DNA from: Colius striatus
Taxonomy: Eukaryota; Chordata; Aves; Coliiformes; Coliidae
NCBI RefSeq assembly: GCF_028858725.1
Contig: NC_084775.1
Coordinates: 15,273,597 to 15,337,596 of the forward strand
Direction: 5' to 3'
Length of the DNA: 64,000 bases
Position numbers and translations under genes: made by a program
Part shown: positions 38,301 to 51,762 of the stretch, in pieces
Layout: the number at the start of each line of letters is the position of its first letter
How positions within the stretch are numbered: position 1 is the first letter of the stretch
The notes under the pieces: model-generated
What the model was told of the DNA's origin: nothing
Database searches by the model: none
The model's input: the letters and a program-made list of their open reading frames with translations, nothing else

Positions 38301-40478
38301 CCTGGTCTGTAGAGGAGCAACTCTGTTTTTCTGCTCCCTGCCCTCCCTTGCAGGGCAGAGACAGTCTGTACCCAACACCCACTTGCTGCTCCCTAAAGCA
38401 CGAGGTTACCCAGGCTTCCAACCAACTCCACTTTGTCCTCGCCTCAGGCTGTGACAGAAAACCCACCACCACTGGTCTCTCAGTTTTCTCCCTCTGCAAC
38501 AGCACTTCTCAAAGCATCAAACGAGATGGAAACGACAAAACTCAGCCTCCATGCTCCAAAGCAGTGTGGGTGGCTTTGTTTCCACCTGACACCACGATCA
38601 TTAACTTAGGAAGCAGCAATAACAAGAGCCCAAGCCTGCTGAACCACTGCTGTGTTTTCACACTTGATCTCAGGTGGTGGTTTATGGGTTGGGGGGTGAA
38701 GGCTGCAGCACATGGGCTTACACTGAGCCATCCACACAATTACTCTAAGCCTCATCAGGTCACATCCCACCAAACTACCTGTAGTGTCACTACTTCTGAT
38801 CTCTGCACAGCATCGGGAGGAGAACCTTTCTCTTCTTTGCAAACATCTCTCGGCCCTTCCCTCCCCCTCACGTGAAGGAAGCAGCTCTACAGAACCCCAG
38901 TGTCAGAGAAGCCACATTCCTGGTGGGAAATACCCAGGAACGTACCCCCTTTCTCCACCCAGACCCCCAACCTCACAGAGCAGCAGCACAGAGATGCTGC
39001 CATAACAGTTACATGCTGTGGCCAGAGCTGACGAGCCCTTCTCCAGTTTCTTCCCACTAGGAAAAGAAACCAAACCACAACCCCCTTTTTATGCTCTCAG
39101 TTCATTAAACATCCACCCAAGACTAAACTGATAAGGGACACCATGCTCAGTGCTCTGCAGACCATGCCATCCCCCTGGGTCAGGGCAGATGCTGGGGGCC
39201 AGAGCCCCACGCAGGACCAGGGCTTGGACACAACCACACAATTAACAGCAGTGGAAACGATGTTTAGAGTCAAATAGCTCTGCTTACCTCACGTTTAGTT
39301 TACGCTCCTCATCGCTGCCAACCTCCAGCTGGGGAGAGAAGGAGGACACAGTTACATGCTGGTTGTTTCCACACCATAACTTAAAGAATTTCCCCCTTCT
39401 TAAACCCATCCCCACAGCACCAGGCTTTGGGCAGCCCTGGGAGGGCGTTTCTCTCCAGTGCCAGGGATAAAGGAGCCTCCCTGGCCATATATGCCATCAG
39501 CACCTGGTGACAAAGGGGCTCACGGGGATTTTAAAGCTCTTAGGCCCTAATCCTGCAAGCTGGTCCCACAGCACAGAGCAGTTTGAAGTGGCAGACCTGG
39601 GCATCAGCCAGCGCTCACACATCCCCAGCCACGGCTGCTCACCCTCAGCTGGGCACCCACGAACTCACACTGCAATTCCCCAGTGCCCTCCAGAGAGCAG
39701 CCAAAACTGCCCAGCTGGGACTGCCCCAGCCTCCAGCACCTGAACCTCACCCTGGCACTGCCAACGAGGCCACCTCCGCCCTGGATGCTGGCAGAGGACG
39801 TGGCCTGAGGCTAGGAAAATGCCTACCTGGTTGCTCAGTCCTTTGTCTGCTGCTTCCCTGACAAACACACTGCTTTGAGGGCAGGCATATGTTAGAATGG
39901 CTACTTTTTCACCAGGCATTGGTGGAAAGAGCCCCTGGAAGCAGATCTGGCTGCTCAGGTGGTGTTACTGGCAGAACACCGCTGACATAAGCCTGCTTTC
40001 AGAGAAACATTTCCCCGTGGCTGTGCTTTCCTTTCCAGCCACCGCTTTCAACTGCTCTATTAGCTCCCACGTTAAAGAAAAACAGAGTTGGGGTAATTGC
40101 ATCCAGAGCTGACCAGAAAGCAAAAAGGCTCAGAGAGAATTCTGCTCTGTTGGTCCTGCACAGGGAGACAGAAGAGAAGGGGTCAGGAGCATTCCCTCAG
40201 AGGGCAAAGACACAGCAGGGAGATGGTTTGGGCCCAAGAAGTGAAGCAGATCACCCTACAAACACCTTCAGGCCTGGAACACACCAGAGCTTAAAGGAGC
40301 TGGAGGAACACAGACCTTGAAGCACTCGTGCTCCATCAGCAAACTTTGTTAGTTACTACAAGGTTGCTTAAAACCCACATCAAATAAGGGCCACCATGAG
40401 GGTTACTCGCTTCCAGGTGGTTTTGCAGAAGTCTGAACACAAGCAAATAGTTTCATGTAAGATGTTCCAAGCTGAGTG

Positions 40479-40516
<38 letters not shown>

Positions 40517-43458
40517 GAGCTGGGCTGTTCCCACCTTGGCTTGGGAGGCCTGAGCTGCACAGAACCAAGTGATAGCAGGAAAAAACCAACCCCAAATGCA
40601 ACCAAAGAGGCAGGATATCAGAAATCCTGCCATTTGGAGATACACAAAGCCCATCCAAAGCGACTGCAGCCCATGGCCAGAAACATACCACTGCTATTTT
40701 TAGTCTGTTTACACTGTGCAGTGGCAGCACAGAGCCAGGCCATGGGCAGGGCCGTGCCAGCACCCTGAGCTCCACTGCCCCACAACAGCCTGAGCCCCAC
40801 AACACCCTGAGCCCCAGGAACCTCCCAGCAGAGTCCCAGAACACCCTGAGCCCCAGGAACCCCCAGCAGAGCCCCACAACCCCACAGCAGAGCCCCAGGA
40901 CACCCTGAGCCCCAGGAACCCCCAGCAGAGCCCTACAACACCCCAGCAGAGCCCCACAACACCCTGAGCCCCAGGAACCCCCCAGCAGAGCCCCAGGAAC
41001 CCGCCCCAGCCCTGGGAAAGTCTGGCAGGTTTTTGGCCTTTGTAAGGTCACCCTCCTGTTTGTTTGGGGCTGCCATGGAGCAACAAGGGAAGGAAAACTT
41101 CTTGGTCTTTTTTTTTTGACACCAGCCTGTCTGTTGGGTCATGGATGTCGTCAGCTGGGGCTGGGCAGCACAGCACAGGCAGCCCCTGAGCCTGCTGCAG
41201 GCTCACCTTCTGCAGAACCTGGCTCGCTTTCCCAGTTGACTCTATATTTCCTACTAAAAAGCTACATCAAAACCCAAACCAAGGCAAAAGCCGAGTGCTC
41301 CTGCCTCAGTCTGGTTCTGAGCATCCCTCCCAGCTGGCAGGTGTGAGGGTGCACCAGACACACGATGCCACGGACCCACAGCACCGTGGATCCCCCCTGG
41401 GATGGGCACCAGCCCTCCAGCAGTCTGCAGCATCCCCAGCCCTCCCTGGCTTGGAGCAGGAGCTGAGATAACTCCAGGTGAGTTTGCAAGGGTGCATGAG
41501 CTCCTCCCTCCTCCCTAACACAAGACTGCAGCAGCCTCCTCACAACTTCAAAGGATTTAGGGTCATCATTTGCCATTTTAAAAGGAATCCTCTCATAATT
41601 ACTCACACAGGCTACAGAGCCCCAAAGAGCTCCGCTTTTCCTTGCCAGAAAGATCATGATGAGGTCAGGGAGCAGGCTGGCACTTTGGGATGGCATTTCT
41701 CTCTGAAATTAACTTTGCAAAAACCCCATAACAGGCTGAATTAGGGAGAAGGGTTTATGGCTGTATGGTGTTCCACGCCAGGATGGATCACTCAAACACA
41801 CTGCAGGCGAAACTAACACTAGAGGCAACCTAAGTGATCCTGCTGTGGCAGAGGGGTTGGACTGGATGACCTTCCCAGGCCCCTTCAAACCCTTAATAAC
41901 CTGAGATTCAAACAGAGGGATGGAGTGGCAGGAGTAGGAAGGGACCTCGAAAGATCATCTAGTCCCAAACAGAACAGCCATCAAAGTTGCCCTGAGCTGG
42001 GGACGCTGGTGGCAGGAGCCACAGACAACACCAGGCGGCCAGTCTGGGGCATCTCCTGCAGGGAGAATCCTCTGGTCACCTCACTGACAAACAGCCACCA
42101 GCACAGAGCTCCTGCACAACACAGGACCATCACAGATGGACGTGGCAAGGGGAGACGCTACTGCTTTGACTCCTCTCCCCCCCAGGGCTGCAGCTCACCC
42201 CTACCTGTGCAATCAGGGGGATGCCAGGGCTCCTTTAGGACCCTGAACCACAACCCAACCAAATGCCTTCTGGGGAATCCTCAGAAAAGCACCAGTCCTG
42301 CCTCCAAAGTTCCTCCAGGAACACCAAGGCTGGGTCCCTGCAGCCTCAGGGGACGGGTCCCTGCAGCCAGGGCTGCACAAGGGAGCTCCCGAGGCCCCTC
42401 CAGGCGAGGGAGGGCCTGGGAGCCCTGGCCACTGGGCCACTGTCCCCCCCATTTCCCCCTCAGCCCAGCTGGTCAGGGGTCACAGGGACCTGACAGGTGA
42501 CAAATAGGATTGTTTACCTGGAGGGAGCTGGGACAGAGCGAAGCCAAGGCCAGTGAGCATCAAAGGACAGAGGCTGGGGGAAGGGATGCACAGGGAGGAC
42601 ATGCAGAGACACACGGGCCCGTCTCTGTGGGCCACGGGAGACGGGCTGGCAGGAAGAAACACACTGGAAGGTGCTGCTGTGCTTGGATGGTGTGTGGGAG
42701 CCGTGCTGAGGGAGACAAGCCTGAGGTCGAGCAGAGGTGTTTTGGGGTATGAGGCTGGAGGGGCCGTGTGACAGCGCTAGGGCACGCAGGGTGCCCGTCC
42801 CAGCAGGGCAGGGACACGGAGCAGAGCCGAGGGGAGGGAGGGCAGCAGCACCGGGGATGGGTGAGGCGGGACACGGGCTGAAGCTGCAGCGGGCTCTGGG
42901 AAAGGCGGCACCGCAGCCCGGGGACCGAGGGGTAAGGCACGGGGAAGCCGAGCATCCCTGCGGGAATCAGCACAGCTGCTGCACTGACAGGGCCACGGGA
43001 GCCGCCGGGCAGCCAGGGGCTGCGCAGGGAGCCAGGGTAACGGAAGGTGAGGGCTGGAGTGCGGGGACAGCCACGGGGCTGTGCGGGGGGCAGAGCGGGG
43101 ACACCGACGGGCACTGCGGACCGGGGCTGGGGGCTGAGGCCGCTGGCAGCGCCGGGAGCTGCCGGAACGGCTGAGCCGGGGCCAGGAGGGGCTGGCGGGG
43201 AGCGCAGCCGCAGGGCAAAGCGATGAAGGCAGGGGACAAGGAGCCGCGGCCTGTGAGGGGATGGAGCCGGGGCACGGGGGGCCGCGCGGCCCAGCCGAGG
43301 CGCCGAGGGGCCGCGTCCCGTCCCGCTCCCGGTGTCCCGGCCGCCGGGCCCCGCTCCTCCCCCGCGGCCCGGCCCGGCCCGGCCCGGCTCACCTCGCTGG
43401 TGCTGGCCGAGGAGGCGGCGCTGGGGGTCGGCGAGCGCTGCAGCGTGACCAGCGCCAT
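10175..43458 (-). CDS. SSH1: SSH1, slingshot protein phosphatase 1 (complete, 15 coding exons)
   Basis: Dual-specificity phosphatase that dephosphorylates phospho-cofilin/ADF (Ser3) and so reactivates actin severing; it binds F-actin and opposes LIM kinases in the cytoplasm and lamellipodium. Coding exons: 43458-43393, 39328-39288, 25280-25177, 23633-23569, 22788-22667, 20400-20332, 19925-19860, 18438-18244, 18015-17922, 17464-17336, 16252-16206, 14872-14726, 13789-13589, 12361-11815, 11329-10175. They join in phase to 1015 residues (human 1049). Order: slingshot N-terminal domain (about 30-240), DEK-C-like domain (about 247-304), dual-specificity phosphatase domain (about 308-448), long Ser-rich disordered tail. 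The P-loop HCKMGVSR is at 391-398 with catalytic Cys392 (human Cys393), and the likely general acid is Asp361 in RVYDEE. The tail keeps LKRSNSLAKL, equivalent to the human 14-3-3 site at Ser978. The start ATG sits in GCCGCCATGG within a CpG island. The last 40 or so residues differ from human and end about 21 residues earlier. Confidence 0.97.
11330..11814 (-). other. SSH1: SSH1 intron 14
   Basis: 485 bases. The only notable content is a (CT)n run at about 11610-11629 on the plus strand. Confidence 0.9.
11610..11630. repeat. (CT)n microsatellite
   Basis: About ten CT dinucleotides in SSH1 intron 14. Confidence 0.9.
11815..12361 (-). CDS. SSH1: SSH1 exon 14 (residues 449-631)
   Basis: Starts SKQRHNKLWKQQ and ends LNNNNSKRSCPEDFE, both typical of SSH1. 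The middle is disordered, acidic and basic by turns. The opposite strand is open by GC bias only. Donor GTGCGT. Confidence 0.93.
12362..13588 (-). other. SSH1: SSH1 intron 13
   Basis: About 1.2 kb. Nearly a third is a CR1 fragment (13097-13490); the remainder shows nothing recognisable. Confidence 0.9.
13097..13490 (-). mobile_element. CR1 LINE fragment
   Basis: Reads as the reverse complement of a CR1 3' region: GATGGGGTGGGAAGGGCCCT, a CCTGGCTCAGGGGG core, ACGTGTCCAGGTGGGGTTGG, then CTCCCTGGGCAGCCTGGGCC. It is a 5'-truncated copy ending in the catalytic-domain intron. Confidence 0.85.
13589..13789 (-). CDS. SSH1: SSH1 exon 13, catalytic exon (residues 382-449)
   Basis: Encodes KNRSKCLVHCKMGVSRSAST, containing the HCxxGxxR signature with Cys392 and Arg398, then the rest of the phosphatase domain to YQGILDA. 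Acceptor TGTGCAG, donor GTGAGG. Confidence 0.97.
13790..14725 (-). other. SSH1: SSH1 intron 12
   Basis: 936 bases with a short CR1 3' end at 14225-14300 and no other recognisable element. Confidence 0.85.
14225..14300 (+). mobile_element. Short CR1 3'-end fragment
   Basis: Reads GACCTTCAAAAGCTTTTCCA then ACCCAAATGATTCCAC, the typical CR1 3' terminus in sense orientation. Confidence 0.7.
14726..14872 (-). CDS. SSH1: SSH1 exon 12 (residues 333-382)
   Basis: Encodes IDYILNVTREIDNFFPGLFA through DLLAHWNEAYHFINKA. It holds the probable general acid Asp361. Donor GTAGGT after AA of Lys382. Confidence 0.95.
14873..16205 (-). other. SSH1: SSH1 intron 11
   Basis: 1.33 kb with no recognisable repeat or exon. 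Confidence 0.8.
16206..16252 (-). CDS. SSH1: SSH1 exon 11 (residues 318-333)
   Basis: Encodes GSEWNASNLEELQGS plus two bases of Gly333, in the phosphatase domain. Donor GTGAGT. Confidence 0.94.
16253..17335 (-). other. SSH1: SSH1 intron 10
   Basis: 1.08 kb; nothing recognisable. Confidence 0.8.
17336..17464 (-). CDS. SSH1: SSH1 exon 10 (residues 275-317)
   Basis: Encodes IRNELEKHMNCNLKEFKEFI and the segment GQMDKPSLIFDHLYL that opens the phosphatase domain. 129 bases, phase 0 at both ends. Confidence 0.95.
17465..17921 (-). other. SSH1: SSH1 intron 9
   Basis: 457 bases; nothing recognisable. Confidence 0.8.
17922..18015 (-). CDS. SSH1: SSH1 exon 9 (residues 243-274)
   Basis: Encodes PTERERTERLIKAQLRSIMM and SKDLENVTSKE, first half of the DEK-C-like domain. 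Phase 0 at its end; donor GTAAAG. Confidence 0.95.
18244..18438 (-). CDS. SSH1: SSH1 exon 8 (residues 178-243)
   Basis: Encodes SALQILHKACEVARRYNYFP through CINEWNAMQDLESTRP and FVD. It ends GACAA before GTCAGT; Lys243 is completed by exon 9. Confidence 0.95.
18439..19859 (-). other. SSH1: SSH1 intron 7
   Basis: 1.42 kb. The first 200 bases downstream of exon 7 are a tandem array built on the donor sequence; the rest is unremarkable. Confidence 0.85.
19661..19866 (-). repeat. Minisatellite whose unit copies the SSH1 exon 7 splice donor
   Basis: On the minus strand the true junction reads GCCATGTG/GTACGTGTGTCC followed by CTGAGCC. Seven further copies follow in the intron, spaced about 24-28 bases, each with CCATGTGG then a GTGTGTG run then TCC, followed by CTGAG or ATGGC. 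Two copies have CCATGTGGGG. Every copy therefore contains a GT at the same place as the real donor. Confidence 0.93.
19860..19925 (-). CDS. SSH1: SSH1 exon 7 (residues 156-178)
   Basis: Encodes GFSVSTAGRMHIFKPVSVQA and Met plus two bases of Trp178. The donor, CATGTG before GTACGT, is the first element of a tandem array that fills the adjoining intron (see repeat at 19661-19866). Confidence 0.95.
19926..20331 (-). other. SSH1: SSH1 intron 6
   Basis: 406 bases; nothing recognisable. Confidence 0.8.
20332..20400 (-). CDS. SSH1: SSH1 exon 6 (residues 133-156)
   Basis: Encodes KSCTIGMVLRLWSDTKIHLD plus GD and two bases of Gly156. Acceptor TTCCAG, donor GTAAGA. Confidence 0.95.
20401..22666 (-). 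other. SSH1: SSH1 intron 5
   Basis: 2.27 kb with one CR1 fragment near its upstream end (22228-22405); otherwise nothing recognisable. Confidence 0.85.
22228..22405 (-). mobile_element. CR1 LINE fragment
   Basis: Begins CACAGAATCCCAGCATGGTG, then the GTGGGCAGGGCCCTGCAGAG core and CAGGAACGTGTCCAGGTGGG. Same subfamily as the copies at 13.1, 45.6 and 55.4 kb. Confidence 0.88.
22667..22788 (-). CDS. SSH1: SSH1 exon 5 (residues 93-133)
   Basis: Encodes AVRLESVWTDRVRYMVVVYS through LLGVDFSSKE and two bases of Ser133. Donor GTATGT. Confidence 0.95.
22789..23568 (-). other. SSH1: SSH1 intron 4
   Basis: 780 bases; nothing recognisable. Confidence 0.8.
23569..23633 (-). CDS. SSH1: SSH1 exon 4 (residues 71-92)
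   Basis: Encodes DLPQHLQVMINLLRCEDRIK and Leu, phase 0 at its end. Acceptor CCCACAG, donor GTAAGG. Confidence 0.95.
23634..25176 (-). other. SSH1: SSH1 intron 3
   Basis: 1.54 kb; nothing recognisable. Confidence 0.8.
25177..25280 (-). CDS. SSH1: SSH1 exon 3 (residues 36-71)
   Basis: Encodes LSESFFMVKGAALFLQQG and the following HPHKHA, start of the slingshot N-terminal domain. Acceptor TTTTCCAG, donor GTAGTG. Confidence 0.95.
30679..31192 (-). mobile_element. CR1 LINE fragment, 0.5 kb
   Basis: Starts CACAGAATCTCAGGCTGC and follows the CR1 3' region in reverse, with CTGGGCAACCTGTGCCAGGG, CCATCACCCCTTGTCCTGTC, CTTCTCCTCTCCAGGCTGGA and CCCCAGAGCTGGATGCAGCA. It is the longest CR1 copy here and belongs to a different subfamily from the GTGGGCAGGGCCCTGC copies. 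Confidence 0.92.
33588..34050 (-). mobile_element. CR1 LINE fragment, about 0.46 kb
   Basis: Starts GATCACAGAATGGTTTGGGT followed by TGGACAAGCCCTTGGAGC, then CTCCCTGGGCAGCCTGGCAC. The terminal CACAGAATGGTTTGGGTTGG is the canonical avian CR1 end. Confidence 0.9.
39288..39328 (-). CDS. SSH1: SSH1 exon 2 (residues 23-36)
   Basis: Small 41-base exon, LEVGSDEERKLNV plus two bases of Ser36, bounded by CCCCAG and GTAAGC. It is separated from exon 3 by the 14-kb intron 2. Confidence 0.93.
40479..40515. repeat. (GT)n microsatellite
   Basis: About 17 uninterrupted GT units in SSH1 intron 1. Confidence 0.95.
40757..41010. repeat. Imperfect C-rich minisatellite
   Basis: Alternating modules ACACCCTGAGCCCCAGGAAC and CCCCAGCAGAGCCCCACAAC recur six or more times with variable spacing, giving a composite array in SSH1 intron 1. 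Confidence 0.9.
41831..41905 (+). mobile_element. CR1 3'-end fragment
   Basis: Reads GGTTGGACTGGATGACCTTC followed by CCAGGCCCCTTCAAACCC, the CR1 3' terminus in sense orientation. Confidence 0.75.
41915..41990 (-). mobile_element. CR1 3'-end fragment, inverted neighbour
   Basis: Reads GTAGGAAGGGACCTCGAAAG then ATCATCTAGTCCCAAACAG, the CR1 3' terminus in antisense orientation, directly after the sense copy. The two are tail to tail. Confidence 0.7.
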
Positions 43459-43790
43459 GGCGGCGGCGCCCGGCTACAGCGGCGGCGGCGGGGCTCCGGC
43501 CGCCTCCCCGCCCCGGCGGCTGCGCAGCCCGGCCGCCGCTCCGCGCTCAGCCGCGGGGAGGAGCGAGGCTGCCGGCGCCGGGGGCCGGGCGCGGGGCGGG
43601 GCTTCCCCGGGACCCCGCCGGGACCCCGCACGGCCGGTCCCGCAGCCTCGCGTGCGGGCATCGCCCCGACAGCCGCCGGCCGGGCCCGCAGCCGAAGAAA
43701 TGCGAGGGGCCGGCGGTGCCGACAGCAAGAGGCAGAGGAGTAATGGGGTAATTAGTGTAAGAGGCTTTGCCGGTTGTGTGCGAAGCCCAT
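42800..43790 (-). promoter_or_regulatory. SSH1: SSH1 CpG-island promoter
   Basis: Very dense CpG from about 42.8 to 43.75 kb, centred on SSH1 exon 1. There is no TATA box at a plausible distance. The island could also initiate transcripts toward DAO, whose first coding exon is 2.7 kb away, but no DAO leader exon was identified. Confidence 0.8.
43393..43458 (-). CDS. SSH1: SSH1 exon 1 (residues 1-22)
   Basis: Reads MALVTLQRSPTPSAASSAST..., the vertebrate SSH1 N-terminus, and ends in phase 0 before GTGAGC. The context GCCGCCATGG is optimal for initiation. Confidence 0.95.
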
Positions 43791-43799
43791 AGTAATTCA

Positions 43800-45600
43800 G
43801 GCCGCTGGGTGACTGCTTTTCCCCCGCCACGCTGTGCAAAAGCAGCCCGGGGGCCGGGGGATGGACGCCGGGGCCTCGGCCAGCGTCAGGCTCGGGTTTG
43901 TCCCGGGATGAGCCCCTGGTGACGGATGAGCCTCCGGGCAGCGCGGATGAGGGTGGCTGCTCAGGGGTGCTGCTCCTGCAGCCTGGCATTGGCAGGCAGG
44001 ATGGCAGCTCCTGCCATGACACTCGGTGTCAGAAGCGTGCACAAGTGTTGCTCCGTTACCAAAAGCATTAAAGGTACCAGGTGCTTCAGTCCCACGACCC
44101 TACAGACTTGACCTGCACCATCCCCGTTGACCTCTCAGGGTAAAGCATCCCCGTGCCCTGGCCAGCGGGCTCCTGCCTGAGCCTCTCCTCTGTGGGACCA
44201 GATCCCTGTCAGCTGCAGGATGAAAGCCTGGACCCAGCACTCCAGAGATGTGTCTGCAACCTGGCTGTGCAGGAGATGATTTCCCATTCCTTTTGTCCTC
44301 ATTACGTCTCTTATAAAAGCTTTAGGCATGGTAAAATCCCTACTTGTAGTAACTCTGCCTGTGCCAGGGCTGTCTGCTGCTGCTCGTGAGACCCACACCA
44401 GCACAAACCTGGCTTCCGAGCCCAGAACCCGAAGCTGTGGGTTTTGTGCAGGGAGAGGCGCTCACAAGTGAGGAGTGAAGCCATCTGACCCCCAAGAAGG
44501 GCAGCTCCTGGGGTCTAACAGGAGGGAGGCAATGTTCTTCCTCATGGTTTTCTCATGAAAATCGAGACCAAGGCATCTGACTCCGCCAGGTCCCTCAGGG
44601 ATCTGCTGGCTGGGGATGCCCATGCCCATGGGCCAGCGCCCCTTGGGGCAGCCAGCAGTCACTATGGTGACGAGCACCAACGACCACATTTTGCCATGGC
44701 CCGTGGTGACCCTGTTTTGTTTGAGAGGAATGCCTCCAGGGCCGATTGCCAGCAGTACAGGGAGTCTGAGGCAGAGGACTCCACCTCCCCGGGGTCTGAG
44801 CACAGACTTTGGCCCAGGGTCAGGCTGTGATTGCATAGCCCTTTGCTCTTAGACCCTGTACTGTCCCTTTGCTGGACTGTACACAAGCTGTCCTGAGGAG
44901 GTGGCTCTGCTGAAGCCTCTGCAAACCACGGCAGCTGCCCCAAGGACCACCCCACTCTGCAGGTAAGCTGGTGAAAAACTGTTGTTTCCATTATTAACTG
45001 AGGAGGCAGATGAATCCCTCCTAGGCTGGTGCCGCAGGGGGAGGAGGCAGCCCCGGTTCCTGCTGCCTGTGGGCTGTGAGAGCACAGCAGATGGGAAGCA
45101 GCACAGCTCTCCTGCTGCCCTGGTGCTTCGCTGTGTCCGTGACTCATCCCTCCACCCCAGCCAGTGTCAGTCCCGCTGCGGCTGGGCTGCCTTCCACAGC
45201 AGAGATGCCTTATCCAAATCAAACTGCGGGGCAGAATTTACTCATGCTGCTCAGAAGCAGGTCTGGGATGCTGCTGACATCCCTCCACCTACCCACACGC
45301 TGCCAGCTGAGCATCCAGGGCTGTGACCCGAGCTGAGCTGATCCGCACTGCTGTACCCTCAGCCCTTCCTGCGCCGGTCCTTGGCTATGCTCTGCCCAGA
45401 CGGTGACCACAGGGCTCCTTCCAGGCTGCAAGGCAGGAAAACCCCATTCAGAGGGAAGAGCAATGCAGACCCTCTTTGCAGAGGTTTACAAACAACAGTT
45501 CTAGCAGCCCGTGTGGGTTTGGGGTGGTGACACAGCACAGACAGCCCCGAGGGCAGCAGAGCACGAGGAGCACCTCTGGCACTGTGTCAAACTGCTCCCA
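43800..45600. other. Intergenic DNA between SSH1 and DAO
   Basis: Head-to-head spacer. It should contain the non-coding DAO leader exon, since the first coding exon has an acceptor, but I cannot place that exon. No repeats are recognisable before the CR1 at 45.6 kb. Confidence 0.6.
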
Positions 45601-45610
45601 CTGTCCATGA

Positions 45611-45955
45611 CTTCACAGCATCCCAGCACAGTGGGGGTGGGCAGGACCCTGCAGAGCTGTTCCAGCCCCAGCCCCTGCTCCAGCAGCTTCCCCTGGCTCA
45701 GGGGGCACCGGAACGTGTCCAGGTGGGGTTGGGAACCTCCTGAGCAGGAGCCTCCACACCCTCCCTGGGCAGCCTGGGCCAGGGCTGCCTCACCTCAGCA
45801 CCAAAGCACTTTCTCCCTTTGTTTAAGTGGAACTGTTTGTGTTGCAGCTTGTGCCCATCACCCCCTGTCCTGTCCCTGGGCACCACAGAACACAGACTGG
45901 CCCCACCCTTAAGTAACACCTTGAGTACCTTTAGGTACTGATAAGTGTTGGTTTC
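45611..45955 (-). mobile_element. CR1 LINE fragment upstream of DAO
   Basis: Reads CAGCATCCCAGCACAGTGGG, then GGTGGGCAGGACCCTGCAGA and ACGTGTCCAGGTGGGGTTGG, with TGTGCCCATCACCCCCTGTC further on. It ends less than 200 bases before the first DAO coding exon. Confidence 0.88.
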
Positions 45956-46131
45956 AGTGCCTGGTCAGGCAGGGGTTGGAGGGAACGTGGGAAGCTTGCC
46001 AAGCAACGCACAGAGATGCACCCAGAGCGGCTCAGCCCCACTCCAGCAGCAGAGCTGAGGCTGCGTTGGGTCCCCCCCAGGGTCCCTCCCCAGCCCCAGC
46101 CCTGCCCTTGGCGCGTGTCCCCCGCAGAGCC

Positions 46132-51762
<5,631 letters not shown>

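Larger units (their letters stand above)
25281..39287 (-). other. SSH1: SSH1 intron 2 (14 kb)
   Basis: The longest intron. It contains two CR1 fragments (30679-31192 and 33588-34050) and many short chance reading frames. No frame combines splice sites with a recognisable protein. Regulatory elements may exist but cannot be seen without alignment. Confidence 0.8.
39329..43392 (-). other. SSH1: SSH1 intron 1
   Basis: 4.06 kb containing a (GT)n run, a Pro-like C-rich minisatellite and two abutting CR1 ends in opposite orientation. The upstream end lies in the promoter CpG island. Confidence 0.85.

Noticed and set aside
40380-41051. 223-codon minus-strand Gly/Cys/Leu-rich frame
   Set aside because: Translation of the intron 1 minisatellite and GT run.
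45976-46131. In-frame N-terminal extension of DAO
   Set aside because: A CCCCGCAG acceptor ends at 46126, just before the ATG that matches the family's start; the extension has no similarity to DAO.
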